In this document: piece by piece, positions 54,017-63,752 of the stretch
How positions within the stretch are numbered: position 1 is the first letter of the stretch
How the letters are laid out: each line of letters opens with the position of its first letter
Assembly: GCF_000331025.1 (NCBI RefSeq)
Contig: NC_020055.1
Coordinates: 2,310,870-2,374,869, forward strand
Length of the DNA stretch: 64,000 nt
Reading direction: 5' to 3'
Source: Maridesulfovibrio hydrothermalis AM13 = DSM 14728
GTDB lineage: Bacteria > Desulfobacterota > Desulfovibrionia > Desulfovibrionales > Desulfovibrionaceae
Notes under the pieces: model-generated
Seen by the model: the letters and a program-made list of their open reading frames with translations, nothing else
Databases searched by the model: none
What the model was told of the DNA's origin: nothing
Made by a program: the position numbers and the translations under genes

Positions 54017-54945
54017 TGTGTACGGCTCTTGACTTTTTTTATCAGGTTTGCGTGATCTTCTCTAGGAATTTCCAAGTTGGATTTAATGTCAGGGATAGAA
54101 AGTGAGGATCTAAATCCAACCTTGATTCCTATTTTTTCCAAAATAGAGAGTGTGGTTTTATTATAGTTTCCACATGGATGTGACATTGCCCAAACATCCT
54201 TTTGCGTGATGTCGGCAACAAATTCTTTGTTTTGTGTATATTCTGATAATTGTTGTTCTTCAGTCAAAGTTGAGATTTGTGTCGGGTGAGAATGCGAATG
54301 TAGCCCGATGGTATGTCCGAGATTTGAAATTTGTTTTAAATCTTCAACGCTCATAAACAAAAATTTTCTACGCTTGCTTTTTGAATAACCTTTAATTGCG
54401 AGCAGTTCATCCATGACATACTCGTATTCATCGGAGGTTAATATTTGGTCTCGCATGAACCGAAACCTTTTGTCGTTTTCTGTATAATAGGGAAAATCAG
54501 CAAGGTAATTCTCGTGGTATTTGTTTTGATATTCCTCATACAGCTGTGAACTGTTTTGTTTCATGTGCTGAAAGTAAAAATCGTAAAATTCATCAATATC
54601 ATCAAAATACGTATTACGAAAATCCCTATAAAATTCTAATGAGTCGGGCGAATTTGAAAAAGCATTGCTATATACAAAATAAAAAGCTTTGATGTTTCTT
54701 GTTTCGAGTTCTGGCAATGCAATATCATATTGAGATTTTAAGGAGTCGTCAAAAGTCAAGCAAACATCTGTCGGCAACAATGTTTTATTTTTAATTTTAC
54801 TATAGTAGTTATCTGGGGATAAGATGGTGTAATTGTCATCAAGCCAATCAAGAAGCATTTGAAAGTCGAGTAAAGATAACGCGCCTTGTCCATTATGGTG
54901 TTTTCTGTTGTCATAAAAATGATGAAACATGACGCAATATAACAT
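54013..54945 (-). CDS. Polysaccharide deacetylase (NodB homology) family protein
   Basis: 310 aa, carbohydrate esterase 4 type. DVCLTFDDSLKSQYDIALPE carries the TFDD motif (metal and base), HSHSHPTQISTL the metal-binding H(S/T)xxHP motif, and AMSHPCGNYN the next conserved block. A central insertion of ~80 polar residues (Asp/Tyr rich: FYRDFRNTYFDDIDEFYDFY) is unusual. Coupled with the formyltransferase; AGAGG lies before the ATG. Base composition is clearly AT-rich compared with the 57-64 kb genes, a sign of acquisition. Confidence 0.88.
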   Translation of the reverse strand: MLYCVMFHHFYDNRKHHNGQGALSLLDFQMLLDWLDDNYTILSPDNYYSKIKNKTLLPTDVCLTFDDSLKSQYDIALPELETRNIKAFYFVYSNAFSNSPDSLEFYRDFRNTYFDDIDEFYDFYFQHMKQNSSQLYEEYQNKYHENYLADFPYYTENDKRFRFMRDQILTSDEYEYVMDELLAIKGYSKSKRRKFLFMSVEDLKQISNLGHTIGLHSHSHPTQISTLTEEQQLSEYTQNKEFVADITQKDVWAMSHPCGNYNKTTLSILEKIGIKVGFRSSLSIPDIKSNLEIPREDHANLIKKVKSRTQ

Positions 54946-54963
54946 TGTTTTTCAGACCTCTTT

Positions 54964-55131
54964 TTATGACCCGCTGATATAGCTAGGAAAAATAGTTTGA
55001 ATGCTTGCTTGGATAGTAAAGCAGCCCATAACAGGATTTAAATTAACTTGTCCTGCAGATATATTAACAATCGTTGTTGCAGTGCTGTTTAAAGTTGGTT
55101 GTAATGAGCTTTGAAGTAAAGTGTATACCAA
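54964..55131 (-). CDS. Possible small ORF or gene remnant upstream of the deacetylase (55 aa)
   Basis: Minus-strand frame from TTG at 55131 to a stop 18 bp before the deacetylase ATG. The peptide looks like the beta-rich end of a protein (LNSTATTIVNISAGQ, NPVMGCFTIQASIQ). No ribosome-binding site is seen. It may be the tail of a degraded gene of the island. Confidence 0.25.
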   Translation of the reverse strand: MVYTLLQSSLQPTLNSTATTIVNISAGQVNLNPVMGCFTIQASIQTIFPSYISGS

Positions 55132-55694
55132 GATTATACAATGAAAGTTGTGATGGAATCGTTAAACAAAGCTAAACAACACTAAATAATTTCAGGAAAA
55201 GCGGCATCTTGGAATGGAAATCCTATATTTCAAAAAAACTAAATCTCGATTGCTTAATGTTGTCAAGCCGTAATTCCGAGTAAGGTAATATCTTCGAGAA
55301 TTAATTATTCCAAAATTAGTTGTCCTCTCCGTTGCCCCGCAGCAATTCATTCTTAAAGTGAACTTTAACGCTAGCTTTAAGGGCTTCTCAAATTTTTGAG
55401 GAGGTCGTAAGCGTTGCAAAATATATTTAACCTTTCATACAAATATTTATTTAGAAGGTAATTCAAAAATAAAACTGAGTAACCCCTCAACTTTATTTTG
55501 GCCTTTGTCCTGTGGAAAACTTTTTTTGTCATTTTATGGCGTTTTATAAATTATTAAAATAACGGACAAAAAAATACAAAACCCAAAATGTTTTGCTATG
55601 TATCAAAAAAGCCTGTGGAAAAGTGATGATTTTTCGGACATAGCTGAAAACAGCTTTGCAAGTACTTGGAAATAGGGTAGATAAAACCCATAGC
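55132..55694. other. AT-rich gene-poor stretch before the CRISPR-like array
   Basis: No convincing gene. A 75-codon minus frame at 55192-55419 has unlikely composition. CCTGTGGAAAA occurs at 55510-55521 and again at about 55612-55622. If the array is read on the plus strand, this is where its leader would lie. Confidence 0.35.
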
Positions 55695-55868
55695 CTCAAA
55701 AGAGGTATCCATATCGGTATGGGTTTTGACTGAAACTTCCTTCCGAACGCAGGAGCAGGAGCAACTCAAAAGAGGTATCCATATCGGTATGGGTTTTGAC
55801 TTGCAGCCGAAAGAGATCTGTACAGTCTTTTTCTCAAAAGAGGTATCCATATCGGTATGGGTTTTGAC
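55695..55868 (+). CRISPR. Orphan mini-CRISPR array: 3 identical 36-bp repeats, 2 spacers
   Basis: Three exact copies of a 36-bp repeat at 55695-55730, 55765-55800 and 55833-55868, starting CTCAAAAGAGGTATCC and ending TCGGTATGGGTTTTGAC. Spacers of 34 bp (55731-55764) and 32 bp (55801-55832) are unrelated to each other. The repeat holds an internal stem CCATA/TATGG with TCGG loop and near-inverted ends (TCAAAA…TTTTGA). Strand is inferred from the AT-rich side on the left and the hairpin on the right. No cas gene is in the window, so it is an orphan or remnant array. Confidence 0.8.
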
Positions 55869-55912
55869 GCAATAAAGCCGCAACTCTTTATTTGAGATTG
55901 CGGCTTTATTGC
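55869..55912. terminator. Strong hairpin directly after the last CRISPR repeat
   Basis: Perfect 15-bp stem GCAATAAAGCCGCAA with its complement and a 14-nt loop. Pairing extends by an A:T and a C:G into the last two bases of the final repeat. The GCCGCAA…TTGCGGCTTTATT core looks like a terminator, in which case the array would be transcribed on the plus strand. Confidence 0.65.
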
Positions 55913-56339
55913 GTTGGAAATTTATTACAAACTTAAAATTACTAAATACTTGCTATTTTTATTCGCAAGTATCCTCGTCCAGAGTGCCACCCATCAAGAA
56001 TACCTGAAAATAATGCAACGTCCATTTCACGCCCCTTATATCCGAAGGTCTAAAACTTAATTTATGTATTTGGAAAATTTCACTTCATAGTTTCTGAACA
56101 TGACCTTGAAGCGTTGCTTTCATGGGGAATGGCAAAAGACAACGCAATATAGCAACTTTATATTGGTGTAAGGTGCAGGGGGTTGGACGGTTACGAACCT
56201 TTAAGTGTCATGATCTCTTTTTCGCTTAACATGTGGGGGGCAACTCCTATTTTTTTTTAAAATTTTGCCCCCACTTTTGCCCCAAGAATTATGAGTTATC
56301 AATAATTAGGGTTGGATAAGCTGAAATAAGAAATCGTAA
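55913..56339. other. Gene-poor stretch with integrase-arm-like repeats
   Basis: No gene of normal size. TTTTGCCCCCA (56263-56273) and TTTTGCCCCA (56275-56284) form a direct repeat, and GTGGGGGGCAA (56233-56243) is their inverted partner. Such TTTTGCCCC repeats commonly flank tyrosine-integrase attachment regions next to tRNA genes. ATACTTGC/GCAAGTAT pairs at 55946-55972. A minus-strand micro-ORF of 27 codons (56025-55942, after AGGGGCG) is possible but unsupported. Confidence 0.45.
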
Positions 56340-56382
56340 AAAAAACAGAAGCCCCACAAGGGTTTTGAACCTTTGCGGGGCT
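56340..56382 (-). terminator. Terminator of tRNA-Ser
   Basis: GCCCC-x-CAA…GG arms around TTCAAAA, then a long T run on the minus strand, about 20 bp beyond the tRNA CCA. Confidence 0.85.
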
Positions 56383-56398
56383 TACTGAATTTTTGGCT

Positions 56399-56491
56399 TG
56401 GCGGAAAGGGTGGGATTCGAACCCACGTATGGTTTGACCCATAACTCGATTTCGAGTCGAGCGCGTTACGGCCGGACTTCGCTACCTTTCC
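56399..56491 (-). tRNA. tRNA-Ser (anticodon CGA)
   Basis: 93 nt with encoded CCA. The acceptor stem GGAAAGG pairs with CCTTTCC, discriminator G. The anticodon stem CTCGA/TCGAG encloses loop CTCGAAA, giving anticodon CGA (reads UCG). A long variable arm (TTATGGGTCAAACCATA) marks the serine class, and the T-arm GTGGG-TTCGAAT-CCCAC is perfect. Confidence 0.97.
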
Positions 56492-56654
56492 TTATAATAT
56501 ATGTGATGGCCGAAAAAGGACTTCCGGCCTCGGGGAAGTGTTTTGTATAGCGATTCTCTTTCAGATTCGCAAGCTGAAATGATTCATATTTTAGGAATAC
56601 AAGGGGAAACAGATCAAAAAAGGGACAGTTGCTGGTTCAGGAAAGAAAATAATT

Positions 56655-57167
56655 CTACTTTCTGCGTTGCAGAAAAAAACTTTGCAGCATGGTTTTGCAT
56701 TCTTCCTCACAAACTCCGCCTATGGTCCAGAATCTGTGATTTACAAAAGGTAAATCCGTTCCTTCAAGGTTTGATACTATTGCACCCGCCCGCAGGTCCG
56801 GTGCTCCGAATATCACCCCTCCCACCCGGGCATGAATTATCGCTCCGAGGCACATGATGCACGGTTCCAGTGTTACCGCTAAAACAGTTCCCTGCGGCAG
56901 TCTGTAGTTATTTAATGATTCACAGGCATTGCGGATGCATATTACTTCGGCATGGGCGGTGGGATCGTTATCAATAACAGGGCTGTTGTTTCCTGTGGCT
57001 AGCAGCTCACCCTGTGCGGTGAACAGGGCCGCTCCGATCGGCACTTCATCATTCTGACGGGCTTTAAAGCCGGCACGCATGGCGATATCCATCATAGACC
57101 GCCATGTATGGCCTTCCGGCGGCTCCGTAGGTGGATTGCCTCTGGTTATTATTTTGCTGCTGTGCAT
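56655..57167 (-). CDS. tadA: tRNA-specific adenosine deaminase
   Basis: Converts A34 to inosine in tRNA-Arg(ACG). 170 aa. Zinc/catalytic motif TAHAEVICI (His and proton-shuttle Glu) and EPCIMCLGAIIHARVG (two zinc cysteines) are intact; DEVPIGAALF is the conserved start of the fold. The N-terminal ~20 residues are an extension rich in Pro/Thr/Gly; MMDIAMRAGF could be a later start. Confidence 0.94.
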   Translation of the reverse strand: MHSSKIITRGNPPTEPPEGHTWRSMMDIAMRAGFKARQNDEVPIGAALFTAQGELLATGNNSPVIDNDPTAHAEVICIRNACESLNNYRLPQGTVLAVTLEPCIMCLGAIIHARVGGVIFGAPDLRAGAIVSNLEGTDLPFVNHRFWTIGGVCEEECKTMLQSFFLQRRK

Positions 57168-57300
57168 ATTAAATGTGCCTTATATTGCCTGTTCAGTCTT
57201 GCCGGGACGTAGAGAGAAGACTCTATTGCTTTTTGTCGGGAGATTACGTCTCCGATAGCCAATGGGTAGGTGAATTATAAAATATTTTAGTAATAAAAAA

Positions 57301-57327
57301 TGGAGGAGAAAGTTATTTCCTCCTCCA
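57301..57327 (-). terminator. Terminator of the PurQ-like gene
   Basis: TGGAGGAG/CTCCTCCA stem; the minus-strand exit side has TTTTTTATT. Confidence 0.88.
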
Positions 57328-57364
57328 TTAAAAAAGCCTGATTAAGCCTTTCGGATACGTAGAT

Positions 57365-58174
57365 TTATAGAGACTTAATATATTTTACGCCGCCTTCCAG
57401 TAGAGCGAGACCTAGAACCGGGACATCGCCTCTGGTCCATTTGGGATGGTTGGTGGGGTGGTTGAATGCTTCAGGGTGAGGCATGAGACCTAGAATTCTT
57501 CCGCTTGGATCGGTAAGCCCTGCGATTCCGAGAGGGGAGCCGTTGGGGTTGGCGGGGTAATCCTGAGTAGTTTCTCCAGATTCCTCGTCAATGTATTGCA
57601 GTGCAATTAGATTGTTTTCCACAATCTTTTCCATCATTTCATCATCAGCGGGAACGATTTTGCCTTCACCGTGACGTACCGGGACGTTGAGGGTGTCTAT
57701 TTCCTTGGTGAAAACACAAGGTGAATCGGGGTTGGCTTTAAGGTGCACCCAGCGATCTTCGTATTTTGCAGAGTCATTATGGCTGAGGGAAACCTGACGG
57801 GTGAAATAGTCACCGCCTACAGCAGGAAGCAGACCCAGTTTAACCAGAAGCTGGAATCCGTTGCAGATGCCTAGGATAATTCCGCCGTCATCAAAGAATT
57901 TTTTGATCTGTTCTACCAGCGGATGACCGTCAGCAGTCTGGGCATGTTTCCAGCGAAGAGCGGCGGCTTGCGCTGCTCCGAGGTCGTCTCCATCGAGAAA
58001 ACCGCCGGGGAAGATCAGGTAATTGTAACCATCAAGAGTTTTTTTACCTGCTGCAAGGTCAGAGAAGTAGGCGATGTCAACGATGTCTGCCCCCGCTTTC
58101 TTAGCGGCATGAGCTGATTCGTGTTCACAGTTGGTTCCGTAGCCAGTAATGACCAAAACTTTAACGCTAGCCAT
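57365..58174 (-). CDS. purQ: Phosphoribosylformylglycinamidine synthase, glutamine amidotransferase subunit
   Basis: Supplies ammonia from glutamine for FGAM synthesis in purine biosynthesis. 269 aa class I amidotransferase: nucleophile in GICNGFQLL, His-Glu in LMPHPEAFNHP; YLIFPGGFLDGDDLGAA near the N terminus. It is longer than small PurQ (~225 aa) because of inserts around 145-210, resembling the C-terminal glutaminase part of large PurL proteins. The synthetase subunit is outside the window. ATG at 58174 (MASVKVLVITG) has GGAGG eleven bases upstream; the frame opens at 58213. Confidence 0.9.
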   Translation of the reverse strand: MASVKVLVITGYGTNCEHESAHAAKKAGADIVDIAYFSDLAAGKKTLDGYNYLIFPGGFLDGDDLGAAQAAALRWKHAQTADGHPLVEQIKKFFDDGGIILGICNGFQLLVKLGLLPAVGGDYFTRQVSLSHNDSAKYEDRWVHLKANPDSPCVFTKEIDTLNVPVRHGEGKIVPADDEMMEKIVENNLIALQYIDEESGETTQDYPANPNGSPLGIAGLTDPSGRILGLMPHPEAFNHPTNHPKWTRGDVPVLGLALLEGGVKYIKSL

Positions 58175-58413
58175 ATATTTTTGTCCTCCAGAGTTGACAA
58201 TAGAAATGTTCAAAGACTATCTAGTCCGTGTTTGAAGAGAGGAACATAATTGCGGGTCAGCTTTCCGTCAACAGTCTATATTCCTCAGGATACACCGCTA
58301 ACACATATTTTTTAAGTGGGATACGCCTGAATACAGATTGTTAACGGGGTGGTCCTTTTTTGTGTTTTTTCTATGATACACACTTTATTCGTTGTACATT
58401 TTGTTTTATGTAA

Positions 58414-60093
<1,680 letters not shown>

Positions 60094-60163
60094 TTAATTC
60101 ACAGACTGTCCGGAAGCATATATGATTGTGCTTCCGGATAGTTTCTATCTGGAGGGAACTTAT

Positions 60164-60976
60164 TTGACCCCCGATGAATTATATCAGAAATGCGCACAGA
60201 GGCCGTTTATTCTGGCTGGCCCTTGCGCTCTCGAAACAATTGATGTCGCCTTAAGCGCTGCCGGTGTGCTGGCTGAAATTGCGTCCCGCCTTGATGTTAC
60301 CATAATCTTTAAAAGCTCTTTCGATAAGGCTAACAGAACTTCTGTTACTTCTTTCAGAGGTCCGGGCATGGAGGAAGGGCTGCGTTGGTTACAGCGCGTC
60401 AAGGATGAGACCGGACTGCCTGTGGTGACCGATATTCATACCCCAGAGCAGGCTGCTCCCGTTGCGGAAGTTGCTGATGTTATTCAGATTCCGGCATTTT
60501 TATGCAGGCAGACCGATTTGCTGGTTGCCGCTGGAAATACCGGAAGGGTGATTAATGTTAAAAAAGGGCAGTTTCTTGCGCCGCAGGATATGCGTCATGT
60601 TGTTGGTAAACTGCGTTCTACAGGCAACGACCGTATCTGGCTGACCGAGCGCGGTTCAAGTTTCGGCTACCATAATCTGGTGGTTGATATGCGTTCCATG
60701 TCTATTATGAAAGAACTGGGCTGTCCGGTTGTTTTTGATGCAACGCATTCAGTGCAGCTTCCCGGAGGACTGGATGGCAAATCCGGCGGTCAGCGTGAAT
60801 ATGTTCCGCTTCTGGCCCGTTCTGCGGTTGCAGCAGGTGCTTCAGGGGTGTTTATGGAAGTTCATCCTGATCCCGATTGTGCACTTTGCGACGGTCCTAA
60901 CAGCTGGCCTCTTGAGCGTACTGAGGATTTAATTAAAGATCTGCTTGCCGGCTGGAGTATTAATTATGTCTGCTAA
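60164..60976 (+). CDS. kdsA: 3-deoxy-D-manno-octulosonate 8-phosphate synthase
   Basis: Condenses arabinose 5-phosphate with PEP to Kdo8P for LPS inner core. 270 aa from TTG at 60164, which has GGAGG eight bases upstream; ATG at 60122 (14 codons earlier) lacks one. Motifs: [46 protein letters not shown] as [32 protein letters not shown] and [17 protein letters not shown]. The cysteine in the last block is seen in the metal-dependent class. Overlaps kdsC by 11 bp. Confidence 0.95.
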   Translation: MTPDELYQKCAQRPFILAGPCALETIDVALSAAGVLAEIASRLDVTIIFKSSFDKANRTSVTSFRGPGMEEGLRWLQRVKDETGLPVVTDIHTPEQAAPVAEVADVIQIPAFLCRQTDLLVAAGNTGRVINVKKGQFLAPQDMRHVVGKLRSTGNDRIWLTERGSSFGYHNLVVDMRSMSIMKELGCPVVFDATHSVQLPGGLDGKSGGQREYVPLLARSAVAAGASGVFMEVHPDPDCALCDGPNSWPLERTEDLIKDLLAGWSINYVC

Positions 60977-61487
60977 AGAATTGGCTGCCAATATCAAGTT
61001 GCTTATTTTGGATGTGGATGGCGTTCTTACTGATGGCGGTCTTTATTATGACAGCGAAGGAAATGTGACCAAGCGGTTTAATGTTCAGGATGGTCTGGGG
61101 ATTAAGTTTGCTCAGCAGGCCGGTATTGAGCTGGCAGTTATTACCGGACTCAATCATGGCGCGGTTGAAAAACGGGTCACTGAACTTGGTATCACCGAAT
61201 ATTATCCCGGTCAGCGTGAGAAGCTTCCTTTTTACGAGAAGTTGCTGGCAGATAAAGGGCTGACCGACGATGAAGTCGCCTACATCGGTGATGACTGGAT
61301 TGATGCTCCGGTGATGGTTCGTGTCGGCTTGCCTATGGCGGTAAAAAATGCCCAGCCGGAAATTTTCGGGATATGCAAGTGGATCTCCAGCAAAAAGGGC
61401 GGAGATGGTGCGGTGCGTGAAGCCATTTCATTTATCCTTGATGCTCAGGGCAAGCTGAATAAAATCTGGAAAAAGTGGGCAGGCTAA
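60966..61487 (+). CDS. kdsC: 3-deoxy-D-manno-octulosonate 8-phosphate phosphatase
   Basis: HAD phosphatase that yields free Kdo, following KdsA. 173 aa. Nucleophile motif [29 protein letters not shown], and [13 protein letters not shown] (HAD motif III). The ATG at 60966 overlaps the kdsA end; the earlier in-frame start at 60945 is unlikely. Next gene starts immediately after the stop. Confidence 0.96.
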   Translation: MSAKELAANIKLLILDVDGVLTDGGLYYDSEGNVTKRFNVQDGLGIKFAQQAGIELAVITGLNHGAVEKRVTELGITEYYPGQREKLPFYEKLLADKGLTDDEVAYIGDDWIDAPVMVRVGLPMAVKNAQPEIFGICKWISSKKGGDGAVREAISFILDAQGKLNKIWKKWAG

Positions 61488-62078
61488 ATGGCCCGTACCG
61501 GCTTTGTTCTATATTGCATTTCAGCCATTTGTGCCGGACTTATTGCCGGGACTTTGTTTGGTAAAAAATATGCCCCTTTTCCGCATATGGCTCGTGATTT
61601 TGTTAAAATTCCACTTGTTGCCGATGATAATAAATCGGGGATTTCAGCCGAAGAGATTGAGCTGATTCAAGGGACAGGTGGTGATGTTGAGTGGATTTTG
61701 CGGGCCGGAAGTGCTGATTATGATCAGGATAATGGTCTGGTCAAAGCTGATAAGCCTAGAGTTACATATTATCTGGGGAGAGACCGTAAAGAGGTTTTCG
61801 TCCGGGCGTTGCATGGCGAAGTCAGTCAGAAAGGTGAGGGGCTTAAGCTTTGGGATACTGTCGAGGGACATTATGGAGACATGAAGCTTAAGGCGGATCG
61901 GCTCGATTTTAAACCCAAAGACAGTCTGCTTTTTCTGGAAGGAAATGTGAAAATTCAGAGTCCTTCTCTATATTTAAGTTCAAACAGGGTGAAGGTTGAT
62001 CTGGTCACCCGTGAAATAATGATCGAAGACGGAATGGAAGCCCTGATAGCACCTGGTATGGTGGTAATGCCTCAATAG
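61488..62078 (+). CDS. lptC: LPS export protein LptC
   Basis: Bitopic inner-membrane component of the Lpt bridge. 196 aa: an N-terminal membrane anchor (GFVLYCISAICAGLIAGTLF), then a periplasmic beta-jellyroll domain (VEWILRAGSADYDQDNGLVKA; MKLKADRLDFKPKDSLLFLEG). The ATG follows the kdsC stop directly. Order kdsC-lptC-lptA-lptB is the classical LPS transport arrangement. Confidence 0.9.
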   Translation: MARTGFVLYCISAICAGLIAGTLFGKKYAPFPHMARDFVKIPLVADDNKSGISAEEIELIQGTGGDVEWILRAGSADYDQDNGLVKADKPRVTYYLGRDRKEVFVRALHGEVSQKGEGLKLWDTVEGHYGDMKLKADRLDFKPKDSLLFLEGNVKIQSPSLYLSSNRVKVDLVTREIMIEDGMEALIAPGMVVMPQ

Positions 62079-62092
62079 AAGCGAGCATTCAT

Positions 62093-63721
62093 TTGATTAG
62101 CATATTTGAAAAAAGTTCATTGTTGCGCAGTAATTCATTATCTGCCGTTATTCTGCCTGCATTTATCTGCATGGTGTTTTTTCTTGTCCTTGTCAGCACA
62201 AGCCCTGTTGCTCATGCTTATGACAGATCAGAACTCAAGATCGCCAAAACCATTGCTAATATCAGGGAAAATCCCAACCTGAAAGCACCGGTTGTCTGGG
62301 TGCTTTCTCCTGCGGAAAGCTTTCTGGTAGGCAGGGAAAAGAACGGGTGGTACGCCGTTTATCCTGCCAGCGCAGAACAGACCGCAGATCCCGTTGGTTA
62401 TATTTCGAAAAAAGTAGTGCTTCCCGCTGCAAATGACAGTCGTCCTGTAGATTGGGGGGATGTGCGCTATGTGGGGAAAGACCTCAAATATCACCTTGAA
62501 AGAACGGTTAAATCCTCTACCGGCGGAATAATCAAATCCGGCGATAAGATCAAAGTCGGCTTTCTCAAAGGCGGCTGGTATGCAATTTTTAAAGCCGATG
62601 CTCCTGTTACTTCCGAGGCTGAGGCGCTCGGTTTTGTTGAAAAGGATTCGGTTGATATCAACGTGGCTGATGCCCGTATCAGGTATGCGGTGCGTAAGAT
62701 TAATGTAATTAAAAAGCCTGTGTCCACCTCGAAAGCTGTAGGCATTCTAAATCCCGGGCATCGCGCTCAGGTCGGGAAGGAAAAGGGCGGCATGTACGCT
62801 CTTTATCGCATTGATACCCTTGTAAAAGAAAATACGCCTGTCTGGGGTTATGCGTGGGGGCCTTTTTTAGCCGCCTACCCCAAAAATCTTGAAGAAAAGA
62901 AAATGGCCGGTATAGATGCCCGTAAAGCTGAACTTGCTGCTGAAAAGAAAAGAAGTGAGCAGGCTGAAAAAGTACGTGCAAACGAGCTTGCAGCCATGGA
63001 AGAGGCTATGGAAGAGGTGCTTAAAACACCTGTTCCTACCAGAACCATGTATTCGCAGGCAGTGCTTAATATCCGCTCCGAACCAAATGCCAAATCACTC
63101 ATTGTGGATAAGCTGGAAGTGGGGCAGTCTGTTGTTGTAGGGCGGCAGGAAGGTAAGTGGTATCCGGTTTTTAAGGCTGTGAAAGGCGCAGATGTAAAAC
63201 GCGTGGGTTATGTTTACGGAGCATATCTGCAGGCAGATGCTCCCGCAGAAAAGAAGCAGCAGGCCGCTCCTGAAAAGAGAGTGCCCGGCGGTCCAGATGA
63301 AGTTCCTATAAAAATAACTTCCACAAAAATGACTTTCAGCGAGAATCGCAACCGCATTATTTTTGCGGGTAATGTTAAAGTGGTCAGACTCGATGTCACT
63401 TTGACATCTGATACTCTCACTGTGCATCTCAGACCGGAAGGTGATTCGCTTACTGATACGCAGGATAAGATTAAGAAAATTATTGCCGGCGGTCATGTCA
63501 AGGTGTCTATGAATAAGCGTAAAGGGAGCTGTGACAAGCTTACTTACGTGGTTGGTGATTCCATTATATTCATGGAAGGAAATGCCCGGCTTAAGGATGG
63601 CCCCAACCTTGTGCAGGGCAGCGTGATTAAGTTTTACCTGAAAGATAACCGCTCAGAGGTTGTCGGTGGCAGCAAGCCTGTAGAAGCAATTTTTTATACT
63701 CCCAAGAATGTTTCTCCTTAA
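62093..63721 (+). CDS. lptA: LptA-type LPS transport protein with N-terminal SH3-like modules
   Basis: 542 aa, about three times normal LptA. A signal peptide (PAFICMVFFLVLVSTSP…AHA) precedes about four bacterial SH3-like modules of ~70-80 residues: IRENPNLKAPVVWVLSPAES, then segments around 130-185, 190-255 (RKINVIKKPVSTSKAV) and 320-380 (LNIRSEPNAKSLIVDKLEVG). A charged coiled-coil linker (~265-310) separates the third and fourth. The last ~150 residues are the LptA/OstA jellyroll (IKITSTKMTFSENRNRIIFA; IAGGHVKVSMNKRKGSCDKL; GDSIIFMEGNARLKDG). TTG at 62093 is the only upstream start and has a weak ribosome-binding site. Between lptC and lptB. Confidence 0.87.
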   Translation: MISIFEKSSLLRSNSLSAVILPAFICMVFFLVLVSTSPVAHAYDRSELKIAKTIANIRENPNLKAPVVWVLSPAESFLVGREKNGWYAVYPASAEQTADPVGYISKKVVLPAANDSRPVDWGDVRYVGKDLKYHLERTVKSSTGGIIKSGDKIKVGFLKGGWYAIFKADAPVTSEAEALGFVEKDSVDINVADARIRYAVRKINVIKKPVSTSKAVGILNPGHRAQVGKEKGGMYALYRIDTLVKENTPVWGYAWGPFLAAYPKNLEEKKMAGIDARKAELAAEKKRSEQAEKVRANELAAMEEAMEEVLKTPVPTRTMYSQAVLNIRSEPNAKSLIVDKLEVGQSVVVGRQEGKWYPVFKAVKGADVKRVGYVYGAYLQADAPAEKKQQAAPEKRVPGGPDEVPIKITSTKMTFSENRNRIIFAGNVKVVRLDVTLTSDTLTVHLRPEGDSLTDTQDKIKKIIAGGHVKVSMNKRKGSCDKLTYVVGDSIIFMEGNARLKDGPNLVQGSVIKFYLKDNRSEVVGGSKPVEAIFYTPKNVSP

Positions 63722-63752
63722 TTGAGAATCATTGTAATTATATAGGAATCGT

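Noticed and set aside
55192-55419. 75-codon minus-strand frame in the island
   Set aside because: No ribosome-binding site, no recognisable domain, and arginine-heavy composition typical of chance frames.
55596-55883. 95-codon minus-strand frame containing a repeated VKTHTDMDTSFE motif
   Set aside because: The repeated peptide is only the translation of the 36-bp CRISPR-like repeats; no start signal and no protein-like composition elsewhere.
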